Assembly: GCA_015039465.1 (NCBI GenBank)
Contig: MU130036.1
Location: 89,905-153,904 of the forward strand
DNA: 64,000 nucleotides
Direction of reading: 5' to 3'
Source: Phlegmacium glaucopus
Taxonomy: Eukaryota; Basidiomycota; Agaricomycetes; Agaricales; Cortinariaceae
Part shown: piece by piece, positions 1 to 10,817 of the stretch
Layout of the letters: every line of letters starts with the position of its first letter
Position numbering within the stretch: the stretch's first letter is position 1
The notes under the pieces: generated by a model
What the model was told of the DNA's origin: nothing
Database searches by the model: none
Seen by the model: only the letters and a program-made list of their open reading frames with translations
Translations under genes and position numbers: made by a program

Positions 1-660
1 TGGTTGCATTAGTTGGAACAGGAGGGTCAAAGGAGGGTGAGTGATTTAGATGATGGTAGCAACGGTCAATCAGAATCACTAGATGATGAAGCTAGTGATG
101 TTACGGCTCGGCTCGGCTCGGCTTAGGCTTGACACGGCCTCTACAAAGCCAGGCCCGAGCCGTAGGCCAAAACTTTGCACGGCTTGGGCTCGGCCTGGGG
201 CTCAGGCCGCGGCTTTTTCCCACACGGTTAGAAGGTAAGGGAGAACATGAGGGCAACAAAATTTGTATGAAATCAAACTAAAAAATGACCATAAATGACT
301 ATCAATGGTAATATTATCAATTACACTCTGTTACAGTGCTGTTTTAAGTCATCAAAAGTTCAAATTCCCCCCTTAAGACTGCCAAAAATGCGAATTTCGA
401 GGCTCAGACCCAGGCCGTGCTTAAGCCGCGGCTCACGGCCTGAAAAATCTGAAGCCCAAGCCGTAGGCCGTCAAAGCCGTTGGTACGGCTTTCCCACGGC
501 TCGGCTCGGCTCGACGGCTTGCGGCTTTGAAGCCGAGCCTTTCACATCACTAGATGAAGCTGCTCCAAAAAAACTATTCCCTAAAGTACCAGAATCTTGT
601 TTGAAGATATTACATACTCATCTGCCTCAGTGTAGCAATCCCCCACTTTGGGAGGGTTAA
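1..660 (+). pseudogene. coding-like fragment split by a hAT MITE
   Basis: If the insertion at 93-552 and one copy of its 8-bp target duplication are removed, one frame reads from about position 13 through the junction to a stop near 660. It gives an acidic stretch with S-D-L-D-D and E-S-L-D-D-E, followed by a basic segment with P-K-K-L-F-P-K-V-P. An in-frame TAG at position 10 closes the frame on the left, and no start or splice sites are evident. I do not recognise the family. It may be a remnant exon or an old transposon ORF. The continuity across the insertion is the only evidence that it was coding. Confidence 0.35.
93..552. mobile_element. hAT-type MITE (460 bp) with 8-bp target duplication
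   Basis: The ends are TAGTGATGT (93-101) and ACATCACTA (544-552), a perfect 9-bp terminal inverted repeat. It is flanked by identical 8-bp direct repeats GATGAAGC at 85-92 and 553-560. An 8-bp target duplication and a TAGNG terminus are hallmarks of hAT transposons. The interior is GC-rich, with many copies of GGCTCGG and its complement in subterminal positions on both sides, and no transposase frame. It is therefore a non-autonomous derivative. Confidence 0.82.
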
Positions 661-1145
661 GACATATAATAAGATATTGGAAAGATGTATATTACAAATT
701 CAGGGGATTCCTATAGCAGAATAATATATAAAATGTTGTAAGATCCAGGGGGAAAATGTATTTAAAATATTTATTAAATTACAAAACATGGTGGCAGTGC
801 TGGTGGTGTCACTGCTGGTGGTGGTGGCAGTGCCGGTGCAATGCTAAATGCTGGTGTCAGTGGAAGTGCCAATATTGGTCTCATAAATGACTTGTCTGAG
901 GGCTAGGCAACCGGCAGGGCTGGTGTATGCACATACACATGGTACCAATTACACTGGCATCATGTAAGTGAAGGGTGTACAATGTGCTGATGGTCAGGCT
1001 GGCCATTGGTTTGACCCCAGCAACTGGCACTGGCAATACATAAATTTTAAACCAGCAGAAACAGTATATCTAGAATATAAAAGGCAATATTTAATTGGAT
1101 TTGAAGCAGAAAATTACACCAGCATCATGTAAATGAAGGCTGGAC
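661..1145. repeat. GGTGGC / CCGGCA-rich repeat remnant
   Basis: No gene is visible. 790-870 is a degenerate run of TGGTGGTG, CAGTGCTGG and GCCGGTGC. The block around 960-1060 recurs in direct orientation, diverged, around 1126-1215, and a third time inverted near 2165-2234. Composition and motifs match the CCGGCAC-rich repeats at 9.6-12.2 kb and 15.2-15.7 kb, suggesting one family. Confidence 0.5.
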
Positions 1146-2234
1146 AAGGTGCCAATGGTCTTGCCAGCCATTGGTTTGACTCCAACAACCGGCACTGGCA
1201 ATAGATAATTTTCAAAACATCAGAAACAGTGTATGAAGGAAATAAAGTACATTTTGTAATCATTTTTGACAAAGAACATTGCATTTGAATAATGGAAATT
1301 GAATTTAGACAGGGTGCTGAGGTTTGGACCACCCACAACTAAATATTCAATCAGTCATCTCAATGTTTCTTTACCAACTTCAGAGTGGATATCTCAGTCC
1401 ACAGCTGTTAGGGGTCATTATCTATAGTGAACTACTGCCAACTTAGAGAGAAGGGATATCACCTGGAACCAAGTCTATATCAAGGTGTCATTCTAGGAAT
1501 GACACCTGCTACCTTTATACTAAATACAAGGTGGACCCAGGTAACTACCCTAGGCCCAGGTAACAACACGACAGTAGGTAAAATAGAAATAGGACACACG
1601 TTCCATAAGAACATGTGATAAGTATCTACTCAGAAATGCACGTGTGTACAGTACTAAGCAATGTTCGTTGAAACTACTAGTAATGGTTTGTGTACAATAC
1701 TTAGGGGAGGGTGTGTGGAGTGTGTAAGCATTCATGTATGTACCTACATAGTGTCCTCTGACAACAGCAGCCTATTTCTCATAATTATTTTTGCATCCTA
1801 CTTGGATCACTCATACTCACCAAAATGTTCAACAAAAATAATTTTATCTGGGAAACCTATGACACAAGGGTTAGATTTGGCTCTTTTTGAATACGTCTAC
1901 CCAATTACTCATTACTATTCCACCAAGGCATCTATACACTATCTGGTACATATGAGATAGGCATGGTCATAGTACACAGAACACCTTGTCAGATAAGGTA
2001 TATGGTGAGGAAACATTGAGATGACTGATTGAATAATTCAGTCGGGGCTGGTCCAAACCTCAGCACCCTGTCTAAATTTACTTTCCATTATTCAAATGCA
2101 ATGTTCCTTATCAAAAATGAGTACAAAATATACTGTATTTCCTTCATACACTGTTTCTGATGTTTTGAAAATCATCCATTGCCAGTGCCGGTTATTGGAG
2201 TCAAATCAATGGCTGGCATGACCATCAGCACCTT
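1146..2234. mobile_element. inverted-repeat element, ~230-bp arms around ~630 bp
   Basis: 1146-1376 is repeated in reverse complement at 2003-2234, with scattered substitutions and small gaps. The arms share, for example, CAGGGTGCTGAGGTTTGGACC on the left and its complement on the right. The spacer (1377-2002) has no convincing coding sequence. The right arm stops at 2234, immediately before the putative Gypsy LTR start at 2235, so the retroelement probably inserted into and truncated this element. No target duplication or transposase is seen. Confidence 0.65.
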
Positions 2235-2816
2235 TGTTATGAACGTCTGGTACGCGCATGGCCCCCATTCCCTTTTCTCCCCTTTCTTTACTGCACATTA
2301 CATCCTCCTTCGTTGTTCCCTTCCTACACCACCCCTTTTCCCTGCTTACCCTTTGCCCTGAACCTTCCATGTACTATACTTAGCTATCGCTCCCGTTCCC
2401 TCTATCTCTGACTCGACCCGACTCATACTCCCAGCACGGACCACTCCCTTATCTCTGACTCGACCCCTTAGTATATAAGAGCCATACCCATAGCCATGAT
2501 CCCTAGTTTAGACCTTTGTACTCCTACGGTCTTAATCTACATAGCTTGCTCAGAACTTGTCGCCCTCAGTCTCAACTTGTTGAATACGATTGCAACCGTA
2601 CAGCGGTCCTTAGTTACTTGGTCTATCGGCCCAGCACCGAACGTGAGTGCAAGCTTATAGTCGCCGTAACAAAAGGTCTAAACTACTCTTGCGTCTGCTT
2701 CTCTAAGCGCAGACGAACCCTACCTTCTGGAGCCCAAACGAAACACGCACTAGCCAACAAACCAGCAGATTACTTGGATTACCCTCGTAAACCCGAACTC
2801 GTGTGATCACCTATAT
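2235..2816 (+). repeat. putative 5' LTR of the Gypsy element
   Basis: The segment begins TGTTATGAACG, a TG start, exactly where the neighbouring inverted repeat ends. It contains a TATATAA box at 2472-2478 and lies just upstream of gag. The 3' boundary is uncertain: CA dinucleotides near 2810-2830 could end it, and no clear primer-binding site was identified. No matching 3' LTR exists in the window, so the call rests on position and promoter-like features only. Confidence 0.45.
2472..2478 (+). promoter_or_regulatory. TATA box in the Gypsy LTR
   Basis: TATATAA lies about 400 bp upstream of the gag ATG and is followed by a transcribed-leader-like stretch without long frames. Confidence 0.4.
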
Positions 2817-2879
2817 CAACGGAGTCATAAGAAGATCGTGTGGTCGCCGATACCAACGGATCTCAAGAAATAATACACC

Positions 2880-4217
2880 ATGACGTCAAAGGGCAAATAC
2901 CAAGCCCCTACCGAGTCATCAGAAGAAGAAGATACAACAGGAAGTAGTCAATACGACACTGACAACGAAGAACCTCTCGAAGAAAAACTTCCCGAGCCAG
3001 AACGCATGAGCCACAGCTCTACAACACAACCAAGACAAGAACGAGTAGGAAGAAACCCTCGAACAACCGCAACAGACCAACTAGTCCCTCAGACACCGTC
3101 AACTCCTCAACCGACTACTTCAGAAAAAGTCAAAACCCCAGTATACACACCACCCGTTGCTCCATCCCCATTCCAAACACCCGCCCCATTACCACCTGCC
3201 CCCTTTGGACCCGAAACACCCGCTCAAAAGCAAAAAACCGACTGGGATATAACTAGTGACAACGAAGACGACGACAAAATGTCAAAAGAAGTACGCATCA
3301 ACCCCCCGCAGCCATACCACGGAGATCGAGACGGACTCCTATCCTTCCTCCAGGACTGTCGAGTATACCTCTCTCTCAATGATTCAATCTATAACTCCGA
3401 AGCCAAACAAATCATCTTCATCCTCTCATTCCTCACTGGCGGAACTGCTAAAATCTGGAAAGAAGCCTTCCTCGACAAATGTCTCGCTACCACACCCCCA
3501 GACTTTGGAACTTACGCTGGTTTCATCAAGAAACTCAAAGAAGCATTCTTAGCCGCCGACGCCGAAGGAGAAGCCAGAGCCCAACTACGCCAACTCAGAC
3601 AAGGAACCAACTCAGTAGACGATTACATCGCACAATTCAGAATCCTCACGGGAAGATCCAAGATCAAAGACGACAAAACTCTTATCGACTATTTCTCAGA
3701 AGGGATCCACACCTCTCTTTTACAGAAAATCTATGGACTCGAAAACCCCCCTACAGCCATCAAAGATTGGTATGCTAAAGCCTCTCGATTCGATCTTCAA
3801 TACAAACGATGCAAGGAAATAACTCAGTGAAAAACTGGAGGCACCCCCCAAGCCAAGAAAACTTACCCTGCGCCACGCTATGTTAATCATCATCATGATC
3901 CCAATGCTATGGACATCGACACAACCGAGATCGATCGCCTCACTATAGAAGAACGCGAACAACACATGAAAGAACGAAGATGCTTCCATTGCCACAAGAT
4001 AGGACACTTCGCCCGAGAATGCCGCTCCAAGCAAAACAACGCCCCGAACATAAGCTCGAACTATGTCAAACCAAACGACAGCAGTTACAAGAAATTCAAC
4101 GGATTCAAAAAGACAGCCGCTACCGCCCGAGCCATGATACGCAACCTAGTTGAAGACATGGATACAGAAGAAAAAGAGAAGTTAATAGACGAAGTAGTCA
4201 AGGACCAGGATTTTTAG
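2880..4217 (+). pseudogene. gag: Ty3/Gypsy gag with capsid and CCHC zinc knuckle, one in-frame stop
   Basis: The frame from the ATG at 2880 gives a disordered, acidic and Pro/Thr-rich N-terminus, then a retrotransposon gag (capsid) domain with Y-H-G-D-R-D and F-L-S-F-L-T-G-G-T-A-K-I-W near residues 140-205. It is interrupted by TGA at 3828-3830 but continues in the same frame to a CCHC knuckle, C-F-H-C-H-K-I-G-H-F-A-R-E-C near residues 369-382, ending at TAG 4215-4217. A single point mutation accounts for the break. The product would form the retrotransposon's virus-like particle. The end overlaps the open pol frame, which lies in the -1 frame, with a run of five T directly before the gag stop. 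Confidence 0.85.
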
Positions 4218-4234
4218 GCAAGCACACAGTTTCA

Positions 4235-7200
4235 ATGTCTGTGTCGCTGATGATTTCTTCTGTATTAGTAGCCGAGATGGGAAAACAATCTATGATCCTA
4301 CAGACCCCTATCACGTGCAAAACTGAGAAAGAGAACAAAATTGTTGACGCCCGAATTCTTATGGACACAGGAGCAGGAGGACTCTTTATGAACGCCGGCT
4401 TTGCCAAACGACACCAAATACTCCTATACCCCCTCGATAAACCGATACTCCCCCGAAATGCAGACGGATCCCCTAACTCCAATGGGAAAATCACACATTA
4501 CACCTGGATTAGATATCAACAAGGCGATAGCTGGATGATGGAACGACTTCATGTTGTCACAATAGCAAGCGCCGATGTCATATTCGGACTCCCCTGGTTC
4601 CAAGCCCATAAACCCCAAATAGACTGGGGAACTGGACGAATGCATCTTCCAATGGGAAAACACCAACTAGCCCTGACTTACAATCGAAGAAATCGACAAC
4701 GATTACAGGAAACACAAAACGCCCACACCACCACCTTAAACAGGATGGAAGTCGACGAAACACGATACAACCAAGTAGAGGAAGAAATGAAAGAAACAAT
4801 AGAAAAATGGAAAGAAAAAAGAAAGAAGAAGACCAAATTACAAAGAAGTGATTCCCCCGATTGGAGAAAAAGAGAACAAGTCACCACGATCCCCGAAACT
4901 CCAACTCTTCCGAAAGCCACAATAGAAGAAGTTGAAGACGAGGAATCACCCCTCAATTCAACACTCCTAAAATTGGACGACGAAAACGAAACCATCGAAC
5001 TCAACCTCGACGACAGCGAAACCGAGCTGGTCGCCGCTTTTATCAACCACGTCACGGACAACGAACTCTGGGTCAACAAAACCAACGTCTCTACTGCCTT
5101 AGCAAGTGAACAAAATGCGAAGAAGGACGAGAAAACTTTGGAGGAAATGATACCATCGGAACTTATGGATTATTGGCGTATCTTCGACAAGGAAACCGCA
5201 GAACGATTCCCTGGAGCAAGACCCTACGATCATGCCATTGACCTTAAAGACGACTTCATACCTCGCAACTGCAAGGTCTACCCACTCACACTACCAGAAC
5301 AAGCCGAATTAGACAAATTCCTCAAGGAAAACCTCGACAAAGGCTACATACGACCATCCAAGTCCCCCATGGCATCACCATTCTTCTTTGTCGACAAAAA
5401 AGACGGAAAAGTATGTCCCACACAAGACTATCGAACATTAAACGAAGGAACAATCAAGAATACCTATCCACTTCCCCTCATCTCCGAACTCATTGACAAA
5501 CTCAAAGGCGCCAAATACTTCACCAAACTGGACATCCGATGGGGTTACAACAATGTACGCATTCGAGACGGAGACCAATGGAAAGCAGCTTTCAAAACCA
5601 ACAAAGGATTATTCAAACCCACAGTTATGTTTTTCGGACTCTGCAACTCCCCTGCCACGTTTCAAGCAATGATGGATGACATATTCATAATCAAAACCAC
5701 CGAAGGATGGGTCGTCATCTACATGGATGATATTTTCATATTCACCAAAACAATTGCCGAAAACATGGAAAACACTAGACGGATCCTCCAACGCCTCGCC
5801 GACAACGACCTATACCTTAAACCCGAGAAATGCGCCTTCTGGCAAACCAAAGTGGAATTCCTAGGACTAGTCATCGAAGAAAAAAAACTCGCTATGGACC
5901 CGGTAAAACTCGCTGGAATCGCTGACTGGCCTGCACCTACTTCAATACACGAAATCTGCTCATTCCTAGGTTTTGGGAACTACTACCGACGATTCATTCA
6001 AGGATATGGCAATATGACAAAACCACTGAACGACCTACTCAAGAAAGACACCAAATTCGAATGGACACCCGAACGAAGCCAAGCTTTCGAAATGCTAAAA
6101 AGGAAATTCACTGAATCCCCAGTTCTACGAATGCCTGACGCAACAAAACCTTTTGAACTTGAAACGGACGCTTCCAAATACGCATCAGGAGCAGTACTAC
6201 GACAACAAGATAACAATGGAGACTGGCACCCTTGTGGATATTTATCCAAATCATTCAACAATACGGAACGAAACTATGAGATCTACGACCGAGAACTTCT
6301 AGCCATTATTCGCGCCCTCAAAGAATGGCGACACTATTTGATGGGAAACCCATACCCAGTCACTGTACGCTCCGATCACAAAAACCTGACCTACTTCAAA
6401 ACCGCTCAAAAACTCAATCGACGACAAGCTCGATGGAGCCTTTTCCTCTCTGAATTTGACATTCACCTCACACACGTACCTGGAACCCAAATGGTTCAAT
6501 CCAATGCCCTTTCACGACGTGCCGACCTTACGGTTGGAATGGAAAACGACAACGAAGACCGCACATTACTCCCCGACAATCTTTTCGTTAACGCCATCGA
6601 CATGGAACTCCAAAAACTCATAACCTCTACAAAACAAATGGACGACATTGTCAAAACCGCATTACATGCGATCCTGCATGGTGGACCCCTCCCTATGCGC
6701 TCTGCCCTTAGTGACTGGCGAACCGATGGTGACCTGGTTTTCTATAAAAACCGCTGCTACGTACCTGATAACATGGACTTACACCGTAACATCGTTCAAA
6801 AACACCACGACTCTATCCCTGCCGGACACCCTGGCCGTCTTGTTACCCAAAACCTAGTCCAACGCGACTATTGGTGGCCTGGAATGGCTACATTCATTCA
6901 AAACTATGTTGATGGCTGCGCCATCTGTCAACAACACAAGATAAACCGACACCCTATTTCCCCGCCTTTACAACCTATCCGTTCCGAACAACTCCGCCCG
7001 TTCTCTCTGATCACTATGGATTTCATCACGGACCTCCCCCCCTCCGACGGCTTTGACTCTATCATGGTCGTGGTCGACCACGGGTCTACGAAGGGGGTAA
7101 TTCTAACTCCATGCCACAAAACAATTGATGCCAACGGAACCGCCTCTATTTTACTTGACTCACTTTACAAAAGATACGGACTACCAGACAAAGCTATCTC

Positions 7201-7705
7201 CGACCGTGGCCCCCAATTTGCCTCCCATGTCTTTCGGGAATTAGGACAACTTCTTGGCATCAACCTAGTCATGAGCACAGCCCATCACCCACAGACAGAC
7301 GGCGCTACCGAAAGAGCAAACCAAGAAATCGAAGCTTATCTATCCATCTTCTGTGCAAATAACCCCGACCAATGGCGACAATACCTCCCTACCCTTGAAT
7401 TCTCTTACAACACCAAACCACATGCTACACAAAAAGAATCTCCTTTATTCCTTCAAATGGGTTATAACCCAACCGCTATCCCCACCGCATTCCCGAGAAC
7501 CAACATCCCTGACACCCAAAAACGCCTTATCAATCTCCAAGAAGCACGGAAAGAAGCCAACGCGGCCCATGAACTCGCACGACAAGTCATGACCGAACGT
7601 ATTACCCGAGGTTTCACCCCATTCAAGATAGGAGATAAGGTGTGGCTTGAGTCACGATACCTTAAACTACGATATGAAACCAAGAAAATGGCACCTAAGC
7701 GAGAA
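4235..7705 (+). CDS. pol: Ty3/Gypsy pol: protease, RT, RNase H, integrase (3' truncated)
   Basis: Domains run in Gypsy order: aspartic protease with D-T-G-A (about residues 44-47), reverse transcriptase with F-G-L-C-N-S-P-A-T-F and the catalytic Y-M-D-D (496-499), RNase H with E-T-D-A-S, then integrase with an H2C2 zinc finger and a D-D-E core (I-T-M-D-F, S-D-R-G-P-Q-F, T-E-R-A-N-Q-E). No stop interrupts it. Native sequence ends at about K-K-M-A-P-K-R-E, a motif that normally leads into the C-terminal chromo-like region. Here it joins foreign sequence at about 7706. The frame happens to stay open to 7918 through repeats of that other element, adding a chimeric Gly/Pro/Asp-rich tail. The frame is also open upstream of 4235 into gag, so translation probably uses frameshifting rather than this ATG. 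Confidence 0.92.
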
Positions 7706-7738
7706 GCTGAACTTTACACTCCCCCACGTCTTCCTCCA

Positions 7739-7915
7739 GGAATCCGCACGGACTGCCCGGAATCCTGGAGGAATCCTGGAATTGAGAATATTCCTGGTGG
7801 ATTCCTCCAGGATTCCGGGCAGTCCGGGTGGATTCCTGGTGGATTCCTGGTGGATTCCGGGTGGATTCCTGGTGAATTCCTGCTGGATTCCGGGTGGATT
7901 CCTGGTGAAATCAGC
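7739..7915. repeat. GGATTCC subterminal repeats, left side
   Basis: Imperfect tandem units such as GGATTCCTGGT and GGATTCCGGGT, with reverse-complement GGAATCC units near the end. They mirror 9241-9520. Their reading in the pol frame gives an artificial G-G-F-L-V-D-S-G-W-I-P repeat. Confidence 0.8.
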
Positions 7916-8053
7916 TAAGTCATTGACTTGTTTTATTTGATTTAATTTTTCCCTGATTTTAATTTTTTTTATTCCAAGATATATATTGAAAATCATATAA
8001 ATACAAATTTACATTAAAAAGTAATTAATAACCTATTAAATTTTTAAAAACAT

Positions 8054-8808
8054 ACCCCCCTGAAGGGGGTTATGATTGTAGTATATTAAAATTAAAATAA
8101 ACCCCGGTGAGGGGGTTGTCATTGTCGTCGCGTGAGGGCTGTGGTAGTGTATTAAATAAAAATAAACCCCCCATGAGGGGGGGTCGTCGTCGTCGTTCGC
8201 ATGGGTCGTCGTGTGTGTGTTGTCGTTCGTACGTGTCGTCACTGGCGTGTGTCGTCGTTTACATGTGTTGTCGTTCGTACGTGTCGTCCGTACGTGTCGT
8301 CCTTTGGTGTCGTCGTGGTGATTAAAATAAAGAATAATAAATAAAATAACCCCCCCAGTGAGGGGGGGGGTTGGTCGTCGTCGTGCGTGGTGGTGGTCGT
8401 CGCGGTAGCTGGTAGTGTACTAAAATAAAAAGAAATAAAATAACCCCCCCCTTGTACAGGGGGGGTAGCTGTCGTCATCCGTCGTTCGTTCGACGTCGTT
8501 GTCGTCGTCCGTTGAAATAAAATGAACCCCCCCCCCCGTACAGGGGGGGTAATCATTGTCGTTGTCGGTTGAAATAGAATAAAAACCCCCCCCTGTTCAG
8601 GGGGGGGTAGCTGTCGTCGTTCGAAGCATAAGAATTTAGAAAAAACCCCCCGTGAAGGGGGGGTGAAAAGGTGGTGGTTTGTCGAGGTGGAGGATAGTGG
8701 TGGATGGGAGGGAGGTCGTCGTCGTACGCTGCGGGAATTCGTTAATGAATCGAATTTAAAAAAAAAGAATTTAAAAAAAAAAACCGAAAACCCCCCTGGG
8801 TAGGGGGG
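8054..8808. repeat. array of nine C-run/G-run hairpins
   Basis: Nine short palindromes of the form C(4-11)-loop-G(5-9) lie at about 8054-8070, 8101-8115, 8167-8183, 8350-8370, 8444-8465, 8527-8549, 8586-8607, 8646-8663 and 8791-8808. Loops are 4-7 nt and vary (TGAA, GGTGA, ATGA, AGTGA, TTGTACA, GTACA, TGTTCA, GTGAA, TGGGTA). Most are preceded by an A-rich AAATAAAA stretch and many are followed by GTCGTCG-type repeats. No coding function is apparent. Confidence 0.85.
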
Positions 8809-8817
8809 TAGCCGTCG

Positions 8818-8831
8818 TCGTTGGCTGTTGT

Positions 8832-8881
<50 letters not shown>

Positions 8882-8990
8882 CGTTGTCCTCATCCTCGTC
8901 GTCATCCGTCCTCGTCGTCATCCGTCCCCGTCGTCATCCGTCCCCGTCGTCATCCATCGTCGTCGTCGTGTCTTCGTTGTCGTTGTCGTA
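8818..8990. repeat. GTCGTT / CCGTCGTCAT microsatellites
   Basis: A run of about eight GTTGTC hexamers is followed by degenerate repeats of CGTCGTCATCCGTCC. The open frames here are low-complexity poly-Val or poly-Arg and are not genes. Confidence 0.8.
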
Positions 8991-9240
8991 GTTCTGGGGT
9001 GGTGACGATTGTGATGGTGGGTTGTGAGGTGACGAAGTGTTACTAACGTTTGTTGATTTGGGAAATATTGTCACGTGCGGTCACGTGACCACACCTCGCG
9101 GCCTGAACAAAATTCAAAATTTAAATGGCGGCAAGGCATTGCCACCTTTAATATATGAATTACAATTAACTGATATATAGTATGAATTACTGATGTTTTA
9201 GTATTTTACTTTTAAATATTAATAATACATAATATATAAT

Positions 9241-9520
9241 GGTAGTACCAGGAATTCCCAGGATTCCGGGTGGATTCCAGGCGGATTCTGTGTTGGGGAT
9301 TCCTAAGGAATTCCGGGAATCCTGGTATCAATTTCATTGTGTACCAGGAATCCACCAGGAATCCTCCAGGACTGGGAAGAGCCAGGAATGTCATTTTCAG
9401 GGGGAATTGGCTGGTAGAAAATTCCTCCCGGAATCCTGGTATTCCTACCAGGAATGGTAGGAATCCTCCAGGAATCCTCCCGGAATAGGTAGGAATCCAC
9501 CAGGAATCCTCCAGGAAGAC
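9241..9520. repeat. GGATTCC/GGAATCC subterminal repeats, right side
   Basis: Dense units of AGGAATCCTCCAGGAAT and GGATTCCGGGTGGATTCC type in both orientations, ending next to the terminal GTGGGGGAGTGTAAAG at 9521-9536. Antisense frames over this zone are repeat artefacts. Confidence 0.8.
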
Positions 9521-9642
9521 GTGGGGGAGTGTAAAGACCTCATTCTTCCATTCAAAAGTGCCTGGACCTTCATCAAATACAACTAGCATCCACCTGCCGT
9601 GGTGTGGTCTTGACATATCCGCCAGCTGTGAGAGGGCCGACT

Positions 9643-10812
9643 ATGCCGGTAGCATCCGGCAAGGCCAATGTTCAGTCCTCAGATGCCGGTGCCGGCCAAT
9701 GTCCGCAATGTACCCAATACCGTGAAATTCTTGGGGATACGCTCCAGGACTTACTTGAGGTCCATCGATTTTCCAATTCAATGTCAACCGCTTCGAAAAA
9801 TCAATGGAACCTTGATATGCGCCGGGCATCAACATTCAACCTACTACATGAGGCAGCTGTGATTAAGGAGACGGCCAGCCCGGCAACCCCACCGCCGGCG
9901 TCTATCACCGAATGCGCCCAACGGGAGCTCGATCGACTCAGAGCATTGCCCCCGACCTCCCACAAGTGGACCTGGGGTGAATGCCTCACAGAGGCCGACG
10001 TTATTGGCCTCCGGCGCTCGGGAACGCGGCCACAACAGGCATCTCATTCTGGATACGACATCTCTTTGTGAGAGGGGAGGCTGACTGGGGAGGTATCGTC
10101 GCCTTCATTTCCAACCTCTCACGGCCAATATGAGGAGGTGCCGGCAGAGGTATCCCTGCCGGTTCTGCTCCGGCATTCATCAGCTGTGCCGTATTTGGCA
10201 AACCCTGGTCACCTTGTATATGACCCTCTTGCAATTCCGTCATGTGGCATACCGTTAGCTCCAAAAGACTCAGCTGGTCAGCCGTCATCAGCACTCACAC
10301 TGGCATCACCAGAGCTACCAGCCTACACTCAGCATCACCTGGCCAAAGATTGGTCATCAGCAAGTGATGATGACAACTTGCTACAGTCAGCACAGGCTGG
10401 TTCTGCCTTGGCTGATGTTGTCGCCGCAAGTTGGTTATCGGCCGGTGATGAAGATGTAGCAGCACCAGCGCCGGCACATGCCATCGCAAAGAGTTCATCT
10501 GAAGATGAGTCGGCAGGGCCGGCAGCACCGGCCTCCGCACATGCCGTTGCACAGAGTTGGTCTGAAGACGAGTCGGCAGGACCGGCCCCGGTACCATCAG
10601 CACCGGCCTTGGCACATGCCATTGCACAGAGTTGGTCTGAAGACGAGTCGGCAGGACCAGCCCCGGCTTTGGTGGACGACACCACACAATTCGATGAATA
10701 TGAAGATCCCCAGAGGTCTTGTGCCGCACCTGAGGACTGGTCATCTGCCAGTGACCAGGAGACACCTGCAGCAATATTGGCAGAAGACTGGTCGTCAGAC
10801 AGTGAGCACTAA
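9643..10812 (+). pseudogene. unknown transposon-associated protein with acidic W-S repeats
   Basis: The frame is open from just after the element end at 9536. The first ATG is at 9643. One TGA (10069-10071) interrupts it, but the same frame then runs to TAA at 10812. The N-terminal part has a C-P-Q-C pair and a helical segment (T-L-Q-D-L-L-E-V-H-R-F). The C-terminal half is Ala/Pro-rich and carries about seven copies of a short acidic motif resembling W-S-S-A-S-D-D or W-S-E-D-E-S-A-G. I do not recognise the family. The surrounding CCGGCAC repeats suggest it belongs to a mobile element. The TGA implies a broken gene or an unrecognised intron. Confidence 0.45.
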
Positions 10813-10817
10813 GTCCC

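Larger units (their letters stand above)
7706..9536. mobile_element. non-autonomous TIR element with hairpin array
   Basis: The left end at 7712 begins CTTTACACTCCCCCAC and the right end at 9536 is its exact complement. The first 24 bp of the two termini match perfectly. Both subterminal zones (7739-7915 and 9241-9520) are built from degenerate GGATTCC/GGAATCC units in both orientations. The centre holds an array of C-run/G-run hairpins and a GTCGTT microsatellite. No transposase frame is visible. A target duplication could not be recognised. The left junction interrupts Gypsy pol. The superfamily is unknown. Confidence 0.7.

Noticed and set aside
8041..8810. CRISPR-like array
   Set aside because: The repeated units are variable hairpins with unequal spacing in a eukaryotic transposon; no constant repeat or spacer length.
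8828..9046. Poly-Val ORF over GTCGTT
   Set aside because: Microsatellite, no coding character.
9212..9616. 134-codon reverse-strand ORF with P-G-G-F-L repeats
   Set aside because: It is the translation of the GGATTCC subterminal repeats of the TIR element.
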